Assembly: GCF_963924675.1 (NCBI RefSeq) | Contig: NC_089226.1 | Location: forward strand, 50,175,124 to 50,239,123 | Origin: Phocoena phocoena | Lineage: Eukaryota > Chordata > Mammalia > Artiodactyla > Phocoenidae | Direction: 5' to 3' | DNA: 64,000 bases | Shown: positions 32,531 to 44,400 of the stretch, one piece after another | Position numbering within the stretch: position 1 is the stretch's first letter | How the letters are laid out: the number at the start of each line of letters is the position of its first letter | Notes under the pieces: model-generated | Told to the model about the DNA's origin: nothing | Databases searched by the model: none | What the model saw: only the letters and a program-made list of their open reading frames with translations | Program-made: the position numbers and the translations under genes

Positions 32531-33110
32531 TTTATGTGTATTTTAGTATATGTTAACTATTTTGCCTCCCTCCTTTCCTCTTATTTTTTATGGAATTGTT
32601 TGTTGGGATTAACTTTACAATTTACTATTTAGGCTACAAAATATTCAAGTGCAATTTTGACTGAACTAAAACAGAAGTTAACTTCATCCAGAGATGGATA
32701 TGGTGGCTGTTGGGACTCTGTCTCCCCTTTTTGGGTGAGAATGTCATCCTTTGTATAAATGTTAGTTGCATCTTGTTAGGAGGCAGCCGGAGGCTGTTGC
32801 TTCTGTTGTATGAAAATTTAAATATGCATAGAGAGCTTTGATTGGATGCTGAGTAAAGGGGTATATTGTGCATTCTTTTTACTTACCTATTGTCTCCTAG
32901 ATCTAAGTGCACTATTCTATATTCTGTACTGTGATGCTGGGGTGGGACTCTGCAAACTACTTTTCCTAGATTTCCTTGCTAGCTGGTTTCCCTCAGTTAG
33001 TTTGTGCCAGTGAGAGGCACTGGTGGGAAATTGGAAAGAGAGAAGAGAGGAGAAGGGACTGCCTCCCTGTTTTCAGCTCCCTTTGGTGTCAGCTGAAATT
33101 TTGATAGTGA
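32530..33110. other. Possible continuation of ERVL 3' region and an unassigned old repeat
   Basis: Bases 32530-32880 may be the decayed 3' end of the ERVL element. Bases 32925-33110 (ctggggtgggactctgcaaac, gccagtgagaggcactgg) look like a widespread old mammalian repeat whose name I cannot give. Confidence 0.35.
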
Positions 33111-33119
33111 TGGTATTGC

Positions 33120-33715
33120 ATCTGTAGAGTGAGTTAGTATTGCCATCTTAACAATACTGTCTTCTGATCTGTGAACATAGCATATCGTCCATTTATTTAG
33201 ACCTTCTTAAATTTCTTTCAACAATGCTTTGTAGTTTTCAGAGCGTAGGTTTTGTACTTTTGTCAAATTTATTCCTAAGTATTCTATTCTTTTTGATGTT
33301 ATTGTAAACAGAATTGTTCTCTTGATTTTACTTTTGAATTGTTCATTTCTAGTGTATAGAAATAAAACTGATATTTTATGTTGATTTTGTATCATGCAAT
33401 CTTGCTGAACTAGTTTATTAGCTCTAATAGTTTTTATGTGGATTCCGTAGGATTTTCTATATATAGGATCATGTCGTTAGCAAATAGATATATTTCTGGC
33501 TTTCCAATCTGGATGCTTTTTATTTTGTTTTCTTGCCTAATTACTTTATCTGGACTCTCCAGTGCAACACTGAATAGAAGAGGTGAGAGTGGATATTATT
33601 CCCTTTTTCCTCATCTTAGAGGGGAAAGCGTCCAGTCCTTTACTGCTAAGTATATGATGTTAGCTGTAGTTTTTTTGCAGTTATAGATATTATTTTTGGA
33701 CTTTATGTATAATTT
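33120..33715 (-). mobile_element. L1 ORF2 RT-region fragment, antisense
   Basis: On the minus strand this corresponds to the part of ORF2 seen at 10830-11290 of the near full-length copy. It is strongly diverged, lacks a 3' end, and keeps only a 62-codon frame (33207-33395). Confidence 0.85.
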
Positions 33716-34365
33716 CTTAGTGAAATTAATTTTCAGTCCTTTTATGATTATGAAAATATTGTTCATAGACTGACCCATGCAGTAGGTAGTAAAAGATCTA
33801 TGGAGACTTGTGTCTGTGTATACATCTCATCCACTGGAAATTCCCAGAAATAACTTTAAGAAAAGCTTATTTTCTCAATTTAGACTAACAGGGCTCTTGA
33901 AGCAGATGGCATTTTTGTCTAGAAAAACATAAGACTCTACCTCCATTTCCCTTTCAAATTACAGTTAATTATTTAAGCATAAATAATTCAAACCTCCATT
34001 TAAATATTAGCTTACTTGTTCCGCCAATAGATTTAAGCAAGTAAATTCATTTCTTCAATGGAAAAATAGCAGTATAACAGGCTGTAACAGAATCGAGAAT
34101 ATCGAAAAAGAGTAGGGCAGAGTCAAGCCATGGAGTTTAGATGGGGCTGAGGCTGGTAGCCTGGAATAGCATGGAAGAATCAAAGAACCAGAGGCCCCTA
34201 TTAGGTGGAAAAGCCTATGTAAAAAAAAAAAAAAGAAGAAGAGGTAAACTAAAAAGTTGGAAAAATTGGAAGTTGTCATCAAAAAGTGAGATATTAGGGT
34301 TTAATATTTCAGAACTGAAACATTTTCACATTTGGATCAAGCCCAGGGTCTGACAAGGGTTGTGG
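33715..34365. other. Unique sequence, no gene seen
   Basis: An A-run at 34220-34233 is the only low-complexity tract. Confidence 0.4.
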
Positions 34366-34369
34366 GTGA

Positions 34370-35170
34370 TTGAAGCGAAGCAGGTCTCTGTACTTTCCCT
34401 ATTCCCTGGAACACTTGTCACCTTTCCCTTTGCCATTCCTACTGGCCAACTTCTGCTCAGTCTTCAGGTATCAGGTGCAATATTATCTCAAAGAAGCCTT
34501 TGTTGAGAAAGTGTCTAAAACATGGAAATACAGCAAAAAGGTAATTCTATGCCTTTTCAGTGTCATACTAAAAAACATTATCCAATAAATTTGTCTAAGA
34601 ATCATCTGATAAAACTTTGTTATGGTTTTATTGCCCTGTAGAACGTTAACTTAGCAGTCTTATTTTAGGATTCTATTTTTTTCACTGATTTTGAACTGAT
34701 TTTGTTATCCTACTCTTTCCCTTACTTGTGAGTTAATTAAAATTATGGCACCCAATTTTAAAGTATTTGAATAAGAATTATATCTTTAACATTTTGAAAA
34801 TTATACTTTGAGTCTTTCTCCCCATCTTTCTATTATCTGTCTCTCCTTTCTGTTCTCATAGCATCCTGTGCTTACTCCATACATTGCATTTTATATCTGT
34901 CAGTTTCATTCATTTGAGGAATACGTATTACATTCCTCCTAGGTGCCACATACAGTGATAGGTGCTAGTGATACTGTGTTGAACAAGTCAGATATGGTCT
35001 AGCCCTCAAGGACTTTTTCTGTTGCACAGCCTTCTCCACTTACCAGAGTGCAAGTCTCGTAAATATAAAGACTATATCTTAGCAGTTATGGTATTCTCAG
35101 TGTTTAGCATTGTGCTGGCCTACAAAAGTTGCCCAGTAAATATTTGTTGGATAAGTGCATGGATAAATAT
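34370..35170 (+). mobile_element. L2 LINE 3' region, sense, interrupted
   Basis: Sense L2 blocks occur at 34400-34510 (cacctttccctttgccattcc, gtatcaggtgcaatattatctc), 34810-34905 and 35045-35170 (gagtgcaagtctcgtaaat, gtaaatatttgttgg). Bases 34905-35030 are the opposite orientation (attcatttgaggaatacgtattac, gtgccacatacagtgataggtgc). Confidence 0.72.
34905..35030 (-). mobile_element. Antisense L2 tail lying inside sense L2
   Basis: The reverse complement of the L2 3' end, ending at the tggtctagccctcaaggac block. It sits between two pieces of a sense L2. Confidence 0.7.
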
Positions 35171-35845
35171 TTAACAATGGAAATGTGGCATGCATAGAAC
35201 TGAGATGCTAGCGTGTTAGATGTACTGTATCCTTGAACATTAAAGTAAACTAAGGCAATGGCAGGTATTAGAGTGGAGAAGCAAACTACACCTCAGTCTT
35301 CAGTAAATGGAGAGAAGTGACTGGCTTGTGACAAAACCTTAAATTATAGGAAGTATCTACATGCTTGGAAGAGGAGAAAAGGCTGGAACTGGCCCTGGGA
35401 ATTGAATGAAATGCAAGGCAAAGTAGGATGCTTAGGGTAAATTTAGGTTTTCATTAAGGCAAGATGGTAGATGGAATTTGAGGGAAGAGTTGAGAGAGTT
35501 ATTTTCAGTGGAATAGCTTTCTAGAAGGCCCTGAGGAAAAGTTTGGGTTGGAGGGATTGGGAACAGTGAGAGGTTGATTCAAATCAGAGGATGAATCGAG
35601 ATGACAAATTTTGATCACAACTTAAAGTTTGATCATATAAAAGCTCTCTCTTTCGAGTTCTGTTTCATAGCACTTTATCTCCTGCTGCCTGGTCTCATGG
35701 TCATTCTCCTCATTCATTGATGGTGTCAGACCCTGGCTTCCATGCCACTCTCCAGGCCAGTGTCTTTCATTATCCTAGTGACATTAGTGTCTACATGGAC
35801 AAGCCATCCAAAACCTTTGTCTTTCTCTTTATTGAACTCTTTATC
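35170..35845. other. Unique sequence, no gene seen
   Basis: Bases 35660-35830 have a vague L2-like look (tatcctagtgacattagtgtctacatgg), too weak to assign. Confidence 0.35.
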
Positions 35846-36175
35846 ACAAATGTTTATTGAATATTTTCTTTGTTTCATTTACTATAATACATAGTGGGTT
35901 GAGAATGATTTAAAAAAATCATGCCTCCCATTGTCATGAAACTTACTCTGTACTGAGTGACACTGACATTCAATATAAATGCACAAGGAGGTATACAATT
36001 GCATTATTTTGGTACCAATGTTATAAAAACAGGTACTATGAGAGAGAATAATGCTGGAATCTAATCTAGCTGGAGGGGCAATAAAAGAAAGTCTCTCTGA
36101 GGAATTAGTATTTCATCCAAGCATAGAAGAACAAGCAAGAGTTATCCAGACAAAGAATGGAGAGAATAATTGAAA
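35845..36175 (-). mobile_element. L2 LINE 3' region, antisense
   Basis: The order tttattgaatattttc, cattgtcatgaaacttac, ggtactatgagagagaataatgc, gtctctctgaggaatta is a diverged reverse-complement L2. Confidence 0.65.
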
Positions 36176-36214
36176 AACTACCACATGGGGTACAACGTTC
36201 TGGTGAAAGTAGCT

Positions 36215-36400
36215 CTGGCCTAGGAGATAGAGAACTTGAGTTTGGTGAGAGTTTGAAGTTCAGCTACACCTGGCTTGGATTGATAAATTGTCTTAGACAA
36301 GTCTTATTCCCTTTCTACATGTCAATTTCTCTGACTTTCTCTTTGGAATGTATGAGGAACTGTAATGGCAGATACACATTGTTTTCATACTACTTTTATT
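36215..36400 (-). mobile_element. MIR-like SINE, antisense
   Basis: A diverged antisense MIR. The series gagaacttgagtttggtg, cttagacaagtcttattcc and tcaatttctctgac follows the family. Low certainty. Confidence 0.5.
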
Positions 36401-36895
36401 TTAACCTCCTTTTAAGGAGTATGGTTACTGGATGGAAGGCCCTTAGTTCAGCTGAGGCCTTGATGGATTTGGAGAGGCAAATTCGGAGGTAGGAGTTAGA
36501 GAAAGCTGAACTATCCTTTATAATAAAAGGAAGATAATTCAGTGGTGGGTGGTGGGTGGGGACCCACAGTTCAGGAAGGAAAAAACCCACTTTCGAGGTT
36601 GTATGTTGTGAATATAGAAAACTGACCTGTTATGCACAACTGTTCCGCCTTTTTTTGATTCAGTACTGGGTTCCAGACAGAACTTATCAGATTCTTCTGA
36701 GAAGGTTCTCTGGGTAATTCTCTTAGAGAATTAACCCCTTTAGCATTATGTAGTGTCCCTATTTATCCCTGGTATCTTACCTGTGTAAAATTAATATAGC
36801 TACTTCCACTTCCACTTTTTTTGATTAGTGTTGGCATGGTATATTTTTCTCCATTTACCTTTAATCTATATGTGCTTTAATTTAAAGTGGGCTTT

Positions 36896-37039
36896 TGGGG
36901 AATTTTCTGGTGGTCCAGTGGTTAGGACTTGGCCCTTTCCTTGCTGGGCCTGGTATCCAGTCACTGGTTGGGAAACTAAAGATCTCGCAAGCTGCGTGGT
37001 GCAGCTAAAGAAAAAAAGAAATCCACCAGAAAAAATAAT
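36896..37039 (+). mobile_element. Short older tRNA-derived SINE inside L1M
   Basis: Starts ggaattttctggtggtccagtgg and ends in an A-rich tail. Perfect flanking duplication aaagtgggctttt at 36883-36895 and 37040-37052. Confidence 0.9.
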
Positions 37040-37485
37040 AAAGTGGGCTTTTTTTGTGGATAACATGTGGTCATAATTTTTGGCAATCTGTATCTTTAAG
37101 TTGATGCTTTTAGACCACTGATGTTCAAAGTAATTATTGATAGTTGGATTAATATCTGCCATATTTATTACAGTTTATTGTTTGTTGCCCTTTGTCCCTG
37201 CTCTTTTTTGTTTGTTTTCCACTCTTTTTCTGCCTTTTGTTGTCTTAACTGAGCACTTTATATGATTCCATTTTCTCTCCTTTCTTAGCACAGCAGTTAT
37301 ACTTCTTTTTTTACTTTTTTTAGTGGTTGCCCTTGAGTTTGCAACATACATTAACAACTAATCCAAGTCTATCTTCAAATAACTATATTGCTTCACAGGT
37401 AGTGCAAGTGCCTCATAATAACAAAATAATTCTAATTCTTCCTATCCCTTGTGTCATTGCTGTCATTCATTTCATTTATACATAA

Positions 37486-37545
37486 GCATATATAAGCATA
37501 TAGATATACACATACATATGTATGTGTACATAAGCATATATAATC
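37486..37545. repeat. Imperfect AT-rich repeat (cata/taagcatata)
   Basis: Repeated cataagcatatata and acatacatatgtatgtgtac units, partly palindromic, within the old L1. Confidence 0.7.
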
Positions 37546-37712
37546 AAATACATTATTGCTATTATTATTTTGAACAAACATCTGTTAGATCAATTAAGAA
37601 TAAGAAAAATTAAAGTTTTATTTTAGCTTCACTTATTCCTTCCTCAGTGCTTTTTCTTTCTTTTTGTAGATCTGAGTTTCTGGCCTATATTATTTTCTTT
37701 CTTTCTAATTAC

Positions 37713-37919
37713 TTTTTTTTTTTTTTTGTGGTACATGGGGCTCTCACCACTGTGGCCTCTCCCGTCGTGGAGCACATGCTCTGGACACGCAGGCCCAGCG
37801 GCCATGGCTCATGGGCCCAGCCGCTCTGCGGCATGTGGGATCCTCCCGGACCAGGGCATGAACCCACGCCCCCTGTATCGGCAGGCGGACTCCCAACCAC
37901 TGCGCCACCAGGGAATCCC
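37713..37919 (-). mobile_element. CHR-2-type SINE inside L1M
   Basis: Poly(T) then a full antisense body ending gggaatccc. Flanks taattac and taaattac form a short target-site duplication. Confidence 0.94.
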
Positions 37920-37990
37920 TAAATTACTTTTTTTAAACATTTCTTGCAAGGCAGGTCTACAGGCAACAAATTCCTTCAATGTTTGTTTGT

Positions 37991-38895
37991 CACATGAAAA
38001 GATGCTCAACATCAGTAATCATTAGAGAAATGCAAGTCAAAACCACAATGAGGTATCATCTCACACCAGTCTGAAGGGCCATTATCAAAAAATCTACAAA
38101 CAATAAATGCTGAAGAGGGTGTGGAGAAAAGGGAACCCTCCTGCACTGTTGGTGGGGATGTAAATTGATACAGCCATATGGAGAACAGTATGGAGGTTCC
38201 TTAAAAAACTAAAAATAGAACTACCATATGACTCAACAATCCCATTTCTGGGCATATACCCTGAGAAAACCATAATTCAAAAAGAGACAGGTACCACAAT
38301 GTTCATTGTAGCACTATTTACAATAGCCAGGACATGGAAGCAACCTAAGTGTCCATCGACAGATGAACGGATAAAGAAGATGTGGCACATATATACAATG
38401 GGATATTACTCAGCCATAAAAAGGAATGAAATTAAGTTATTTGTAATGAGGTGGATGGATCTAGACACTGTCATACAGAGTGAAGTAAGTCAGAAAGAGA
38501 AAAACAAATACCATATGCTAACACACAGATATGGAATATTAAAAAAATGGTACTGATGAACCTAGTGGCAGGGCAGGAATAAAGACGAAGACATAGAGAA
38601 TGGACTTGAGGACACAGAGAGGGAAGGGGAAGCTGGGACAAAGTGAGAGAGTAGCATTTACATATATGCACTACCAAATGTAAAATGGATGGCTAATGGG
38701 AAGCTGCATAGTACAGGGAGATCAGCTTGATGCTTTGTGACCACCTAGAGGGGTGGGATAGGGGAGGTGGGAGGGAGATGAAAGAGGGAGGAGATATGGG
38801 GATGTATGTATACGTATAGCTGATTCACTTTGTTATACAGCAGAAACTAACACAACATTGTAAAGCAATTATACTCCAATAAAGATATTTTTTAA
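37991..38895 (+). mobile_element. L1 LINE 3' end, sense, inside the old L1M
   Basis: The ORF2 C-terminus plus a 3'UTR that ends in aataaagatattttttaa. It is opposite in orientation to its host. Flanking caatgtttgtttgt (37977-37990) and aaatgtttgtatgt (38895-38908) form a diverged duplication. Its 3'UTR shows what is missing from the L1 at 3320-4612. Confidence 0.94.
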
Positions 38896-40519
38896 ATGTT
38901 TGTATGTATTTATTTCTCCTTCACTTTTGAAGGATAATTTTACAGGGTACAGAATTTTAGGTTGGTGAGTTTTTTTGCTCTCAACACTTTAAATATTTCC
39001 CCTCTACTCTCTTCTTGCTTTCATGATTTCTGAGGAGAAGTTGGATGTAATTTTTATCTTTGCTCCTCTATAGGTGAGGTGTTTTTTTTTCTCTCTGGCA
39101 TCTTTCAGGATTTTTTCCTTATCTTTGATTTTCTGTAGTTTGAAAATTATATCCCTATGTGTAGCTTTTGTTTGTTTGTTTCTGTTTATTTATTTATTTT
39201 TGGCATTTATCCTGCTTGCTCTTCTCTGGTCTTTCTGAATCTTTTATATGGTGTCTAACATTAATTTGCGAGAAATTCTCAGAAATTATTGTTTCAAATA
39301 TTTTTTCTGTTCCTCTTTCTCTTCTGCTTCTGCTATTTTCATTACTAATTTTACACCGTTTATAATTGTTCCACAGTTTTTGGATATTCTGTTCTGTTTT
39401 TTTCCTTTGTTTCTTAGTTTTGGTTGTTTCTCCTGAGATATTCTCAAGCTTAGAGATTCTTTTCTAGGCCATGTCCAGTCTACTAATAAGCCCATCAAAG
39501 GTATTCTTCATTTCTGTTATAGTGTTTTGGATCTCTAGCATTTTTTTGTTTTTTTCTTTACAAGTCCCATCTCTCGCTTACATTGTCCATCTGTTCTTGC
39601 ATGCTGTCTACTTTATCCATTACAGCCCTTAGCATATGATCATAGTTATTTTAAATTCCTGGTCTGATAACTCCAATATCAGAGTTATATGAGTCTGGCC
39701 ATATATGAATCTGGTTCTGAGGCTTACTCTGTCTCTTCAAACTGTGTTTTTTGCCTTTAAGTATGCCTCATAATTTTTCTTGATAGTTGGACATGTTGTA
39801 CTGGGTAAACAGAACTGCTGTACATAGGACTTTAGTAATGTGGTGGTGAGAGGAGGGGAAGCATTCTATAGACCTACGATTAGGGCTTAGTCTTTTAGTG
39901 AGCCTATGCCTCTAGACTGTAAGCTCTGTAAGTCCTTCTCAGGTTTTTTCCTTTCCCCAGGTAGGTTGGGCTCTGGTTAAATAGTTTCTTCTGAGAACTG
40001 ACCTTGTTCAGAACAGAATGGTCTGGCATATTTCAAGATGGCTTCTTCTCCCCTCCCCCTGCTGAAAGCACAACAGGATTTTTCTCTACTATTCACTGTG
40101 ATAATGGGTAGAACTCCAATAAGTAAAATTTACAAAATTGTGGAGATTCCACGATGACAGTGTCCCCCCGGAGTTTTTATCTCTCCGATTTTTTCACACT
40201 GAGCCTCCAGCAATTTGTCAATTACAGTTCTGGTCATCTTACCCCAACACTGGTTCCCATAGATGCTTCTGTTCTAGTAAGTTGTGATTCTCTGTATTCG
40301 TCTCTCTCTCTCTCCAGTTTGGAGGGTAGTGTTTTGCCCTGTGACCTCAATTCTCTTATGGAGCTAGAAAGAGTTGTTGATTTTTTCAGTTCTTTTTTTC
40401 TTCAGCTTTTTACTTTTTTGGATGAGGTAGCAACTTCTAGGGTCCTTTCATCCAGGACCCAGAAATATTTTAACTTTTTATACATAGCTCCCAGTTAAAT
40501 TATTTGGTTTCTAAAAGAA

Positions 40520-43075
40520 TAAATTTTAATCTGTTTTCTAAATGATATACTTTAAATATGTGAAGAGAGCTATTGTGTCATTTCTAAGTTTCCCTGGGCT
40601 AACATTTTCCTTTCATTGTCTCACATTCCCTTTTTTCTCTTCCCTTTTCTTTCTTCTCCTTTTTTATTTTTTACTCTCTAGTCAAATATTTCTTAAACCT
40701 CTATCTGTCATACTTTCCGTCAGGCACTGAGGACATCTTTTTCCTTTCCTCAGAAAGATTACACGCGGGTAGGAAAAAAGGCACATAAAATTTTATTTCT
40801 TAAAATAAATAGAAGAATTCAAGGATATTCTGAATCCTATAGAAGCGTACTTTCTCCTGTGCTTTAATTTTGATCAGCATCACTCTCCTGGTCATTTTCC
40901 TTTAGACAAGTTGTAACATATTAACATTTTCCTTAACCTGTGGTCTGGCTGTGGTCAGATCCAGAAGGTTCTCTTATCTCCCATATTTTAAGGCTAAATG
41001 TCTTTTGAGTAGGTTGATGATTATTTATGTAGGACAAGTCATGACTGGAAAAGTGCATTTGAGTGACTCGTGCCATGTGTAAAAGTTGGACCCTTCTAAT
41101 ATGTATTTTCTAATGAATATTTACCGCACTGCTAAATGTCAAAATGTAATCAGGCTCACACAGGATGGCACAGCCATTTTGAACTCTGGCAATCTTTTAT
41201 GGAAAGTGAATGAAACTTTGTTTGCTCTGATGCAGGTGTAGACCCTAATAACCATCGGGGCTCACACTGAGCAAAGTCCCCCAGAAGTTGTCACAGGCAG
41301 CAGTTTTTTACGAACCCAGAATTTCATGGTGTAGAGAGCCCATGCTTTACATTGGTCAACCGTGACTCATTGGTGGTAGATGGACGAAGAATAAAACAAT
41401 ACTATTTAGTGGGTCACCATAGTTACTATTAAAAATGAGCACATCTAGAGATTTATTTTTTTCAACTTCAGGATATTTTCAAGGCGGCTTTGAATTGCTC
41501 AAAGCAGAATCCTAAAAAAATTAAATTGATGGCTTAGAATTCAAAATGAAAAATAAAGTAGGTTCCAGAAAGGGAGCATAAAACTTCTTAGAAAGGAAGT
41601 TTTGCCTTTTCTATACAGCTTTGCAACTGAAAATCTGTGTTTGGATTCCAGTGACCCTGAACAATGAGGGTGGAAGTGGGCCTTTATTTATTTCACATTG
41701 CCTTTCAGATTTCTCTTTAAATTCCCTGTGATGAGTGACTTTTGTCGTTTTTTATGGTAAAACGATGCTTAAAGATGAAAACCAGGCCTTGACTAGGGAA
41801 GCCTATAATGTACCCAGGAGCCGATTCTGTATAAAGATTTGAAAACATGAAGGATAAGGGGATATTGAAAAGAATAATTCCCAGCTCACAGCAGTTTAGC
41901 AGAGAAAAGCTAAGACCACCATATAGTTATGTTATCTGCCAAAACACAGTGGCTTTTACTTCTTGCACATGAGAGTTATTGGAAACCATAACATTCCAGC
42001 ATATTTTAGTAGAAGTTCTATCTCACCATGCTTAGAAGTGATATAACTCAGAAGAAGAAGTTGAAGAGAAAGTTCTTTGGTGCACTTATGCATACTGCTG
42101 AAATCTCAAACTTAAGAGAGAGGCTACTGAGTTAGATGTCAGAGCACAATACTCAAATCAAATATAACTCTGAGCTGTAGTGTGAGGAGAAACAATTGGA
42201 TCTCCTCCTGGAGAGATTCCTTATTCCTGAAAGAGAGCAGAAAAACTGAAAAGAATGGCCCTTGGTCCCTCAAATGTCCCAAGAATGAAAGAGAAAGCCT
42301 GGTCTTAAAATAACTTTAAAAATTAAACAACAAAAAAACATTTCTTGTGGCATATTTCAGAGTCCCTTCATATTTCCTTCCCAAAATTAGGTCAATCCTT
42401 TGTCTCCTCTGAGAACCCAAGACTCACTTTGGGGCGATGCTAGTGAATAAAAAGCATCACTATCTTAAGTGTGCATTCTCCGCTTTTATGTCTCATTGCC
42501 TGTCACAAGGAAGTTTCCTGGACATTTTACACTTTTTTAAAAACTTCAATTCAATAAAAATGAAGATTTTCCTTTTAGGTCACCATTTCTTCTGGCAGAC
42601 TGAGTCTAAAGTGCACTTTATTTCCCTTTAATTTAACAGCTCCAGCAGCTTTTCCAGTTAAATCGACTGTTCATTATTGAGCCCCATTTATGAAGGGGCT
42701 GTGCAGTGCACTTTAATGAATCCTTGGCACAAAGCTCCCTTTCAGGACTGGGAAAGAATAGGGGCTGTTCAGGCCCTGTAGGGCTGTATGTCAAAGCCAG
42801 CCCATAATGCCTGTCAGCCAAGGGCAGAAATTCCCACTGATATAAGAATGTGCAAGAAATCAACTTTCACCACCGACGAGCAGATTAAGACACGATCAGG
42901 AAATGAGACTGTAGGTTGAGAACAGTGACACCTGTTTGAACAGAGCATTTTCCCATCCCTTGATCACTGTGTGGCTGGAGCGGGGTCTGGTAGAATCAGC
43001 AGCACAGCCAAGGTCTCATAGCCTTCCAGGGTCTTCTGAAAGTGGATGGAAAGACCAAAAGACGACTGGGGGTGG
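40520..43075. other. Unique sequence, no gene seen
   Basis: About 2.5 kb with hardly any recognisable repeat. Short frames only. Bases 42620-42870 are a candidate conserved non-coding block (see findings). Confidence 0.5.
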
Positions 43076-43079
43076 GGGT

Positions 43080-43290
43080 ACCTTTGCTAGGTCCTGTGCT
43101 AAGTGTGCTCACATTCCTTTTTCCATTTTAATCCTCATAACAAGCCTATGAGCATTACTTGCCTGTGACAGGGGAGGAAACTGAGGTTCATATGCTTTCA
43201 TTTCTGGTTCAAGGTTACACTACTAAGTGGCCATGAAATGGCAATGATGGGCTAGACCATAGGCCTGTCTGGCTCCCAGGTGTTCGTCTT
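43080..43290 (+). mobile_element. MIR SINE
   Basis: Nearly complete sense MIR: ggtcctgtgctaagtgtgct, cattttaatcctcataacaagcctatgag, ggggaggaaactgagg, caaggttacac. Confidence 0.88.
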
Positions 43291-43377
43291 TTCCAGTGCT
43301 CTGAAGTGAGGCTTATCAATAGATTTCATCCTTTGAAAATATCCAAGCTCTAGCCACTAGTAGTATGTAAAAATTTT

Positions 43378-43458
43378 TAATTGCATGGGGTATATGTTGA
43401 GCACCTCCTATGTGCTAGGCATATGTGATATACATTGGGGATACAGGCTGTTGAGTCA
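43378..43458 (-). mobile_element. L2 3' tail, antisense
   Basis: Matches the reverse-complement L2 end: gttgagcacctcctatgtgctaggca, then ttggggatacaggc. Confidence 0.75.
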
Positions 43459-43479
43459 TGGCATGAAGGTATGAGGAGT

Positions 43480-43625
43480 GTGGTTACAGGCCTGCTTTTT
43501 GTGCTAGACAGGCCTGGGTTTGAATCCCAGCTCTGACCATGTATAACTTTCATAAACTTCAGACCTTGGGGAACCCTGGGGAAGTCCCTGTCACTAAGCC
43601 TTGGCTGTGCTGCTTTTTCCTCAGC
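43480..43625 (-). mobile_element. MIR SINE, antisense
   Basis: The blocks ggcctgggtttgaatcccagctctgacca and ttggctgtgctgctttttcctcag resemble an antisense MIR. Confidence 0.78.
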
Positions 43626-43639
43626 CTCCACCCCAGCCA

Positions 43640-44285
43640 CGCAGTGATCAAGAGATGATGGCTCAGGAGACTCTGTTATTGCCGACTACTCTCTGAAGGG
43701 TAATATGGTCCAGAGGATTTCTGCAGAAAGGAGTCCTTGACGCTTTGTGTTACATTGACGTCATATGATCCCTGAGTTCTCAAGGTGGGTGTGTGGATTG
43801 TTTTTTTTCTAGTACCATGGCTTAGATCAAGCCTGTTGACATTTACTTTTTAAAAAGATAAAATCACTACAAATATAAAATGAACCACATGTAAGAGATT
43901 CTATTGAACTCATGAATTAGCGAGGGAACCACTAAGATGTTATGATTGGTTCAAAGAACATTAGAAAAGTCAGTTATATATTATATAATATTAGGATAAA
44001 TTTACTGGGTTACATAAAAAACTGGGTTATAAATCATTGTGGTTATCTGTTCCATGGGCAGAAATTATTTGCATATCCATGAGACAAAACCCTACCAGGT
44101 AATAAGTGATTTCACTAAATCAGGGACCTTCAATCAATAGCAAACTGTGAGAGAAACGAGATTCATACCTCCAGACAATCTCTGAGTGGCCTTTGTTCCC
44201 GTAAAACATTGAAAGAATGTGGGACCCACCTTTCTGCCTTATTTCCAAGTGGATAATTTTTCTGAAAAGCCCTATATTTTATAGA
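43640..44285. other. Unique sequence, no gene seen
   Basis: No named repeat or gene. Includes an AT-rich palindrome-like tatattatataatatta near 43977. Confidence 0.4.
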
Positions 44286-44289
44286 CAAG

Positions 44290-44400
44290 TAGATTTGGAC
44301 CCACCTAGAGAAAGGAAATGATTTGCTCGCATGACAGTGGGAAAGTCAGAACTAAAACCCAGGTCTTCTATCTCCCTAAAAATGTTTGTTCCACTTTACT
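44290..44400 (+). mobile_element. MIR fragment
   Basis: The blocks gaaaggaaatgatttgc, agtcagaactaaaacccaggtcttc and tgttccactttactgc correspond to the MIR 3' half in sense. Confidence 0.7.

Larger units (their letters stand above)
36725..40520 (-). mobile_element. Old L1 (L1M-type), antisense: ORF2 start, ORF1 region and 5'UTR
   Basis: Removing three later insertions leaves a continuous minus-strand L1. It runs from the ORF2 start region at 36735, through the inter-ORF/ORF1 region (37040-37700, 37930-37985 and 38910-39420, including the fcaatatttttt-type ORF1 C-terminal stretch), to the 5'UTR (39450-40500). Coding capacity is gone. Neither the 3' part of ORF2 nor the 3'UTR is present at the left end. 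Confidence 0.82.
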
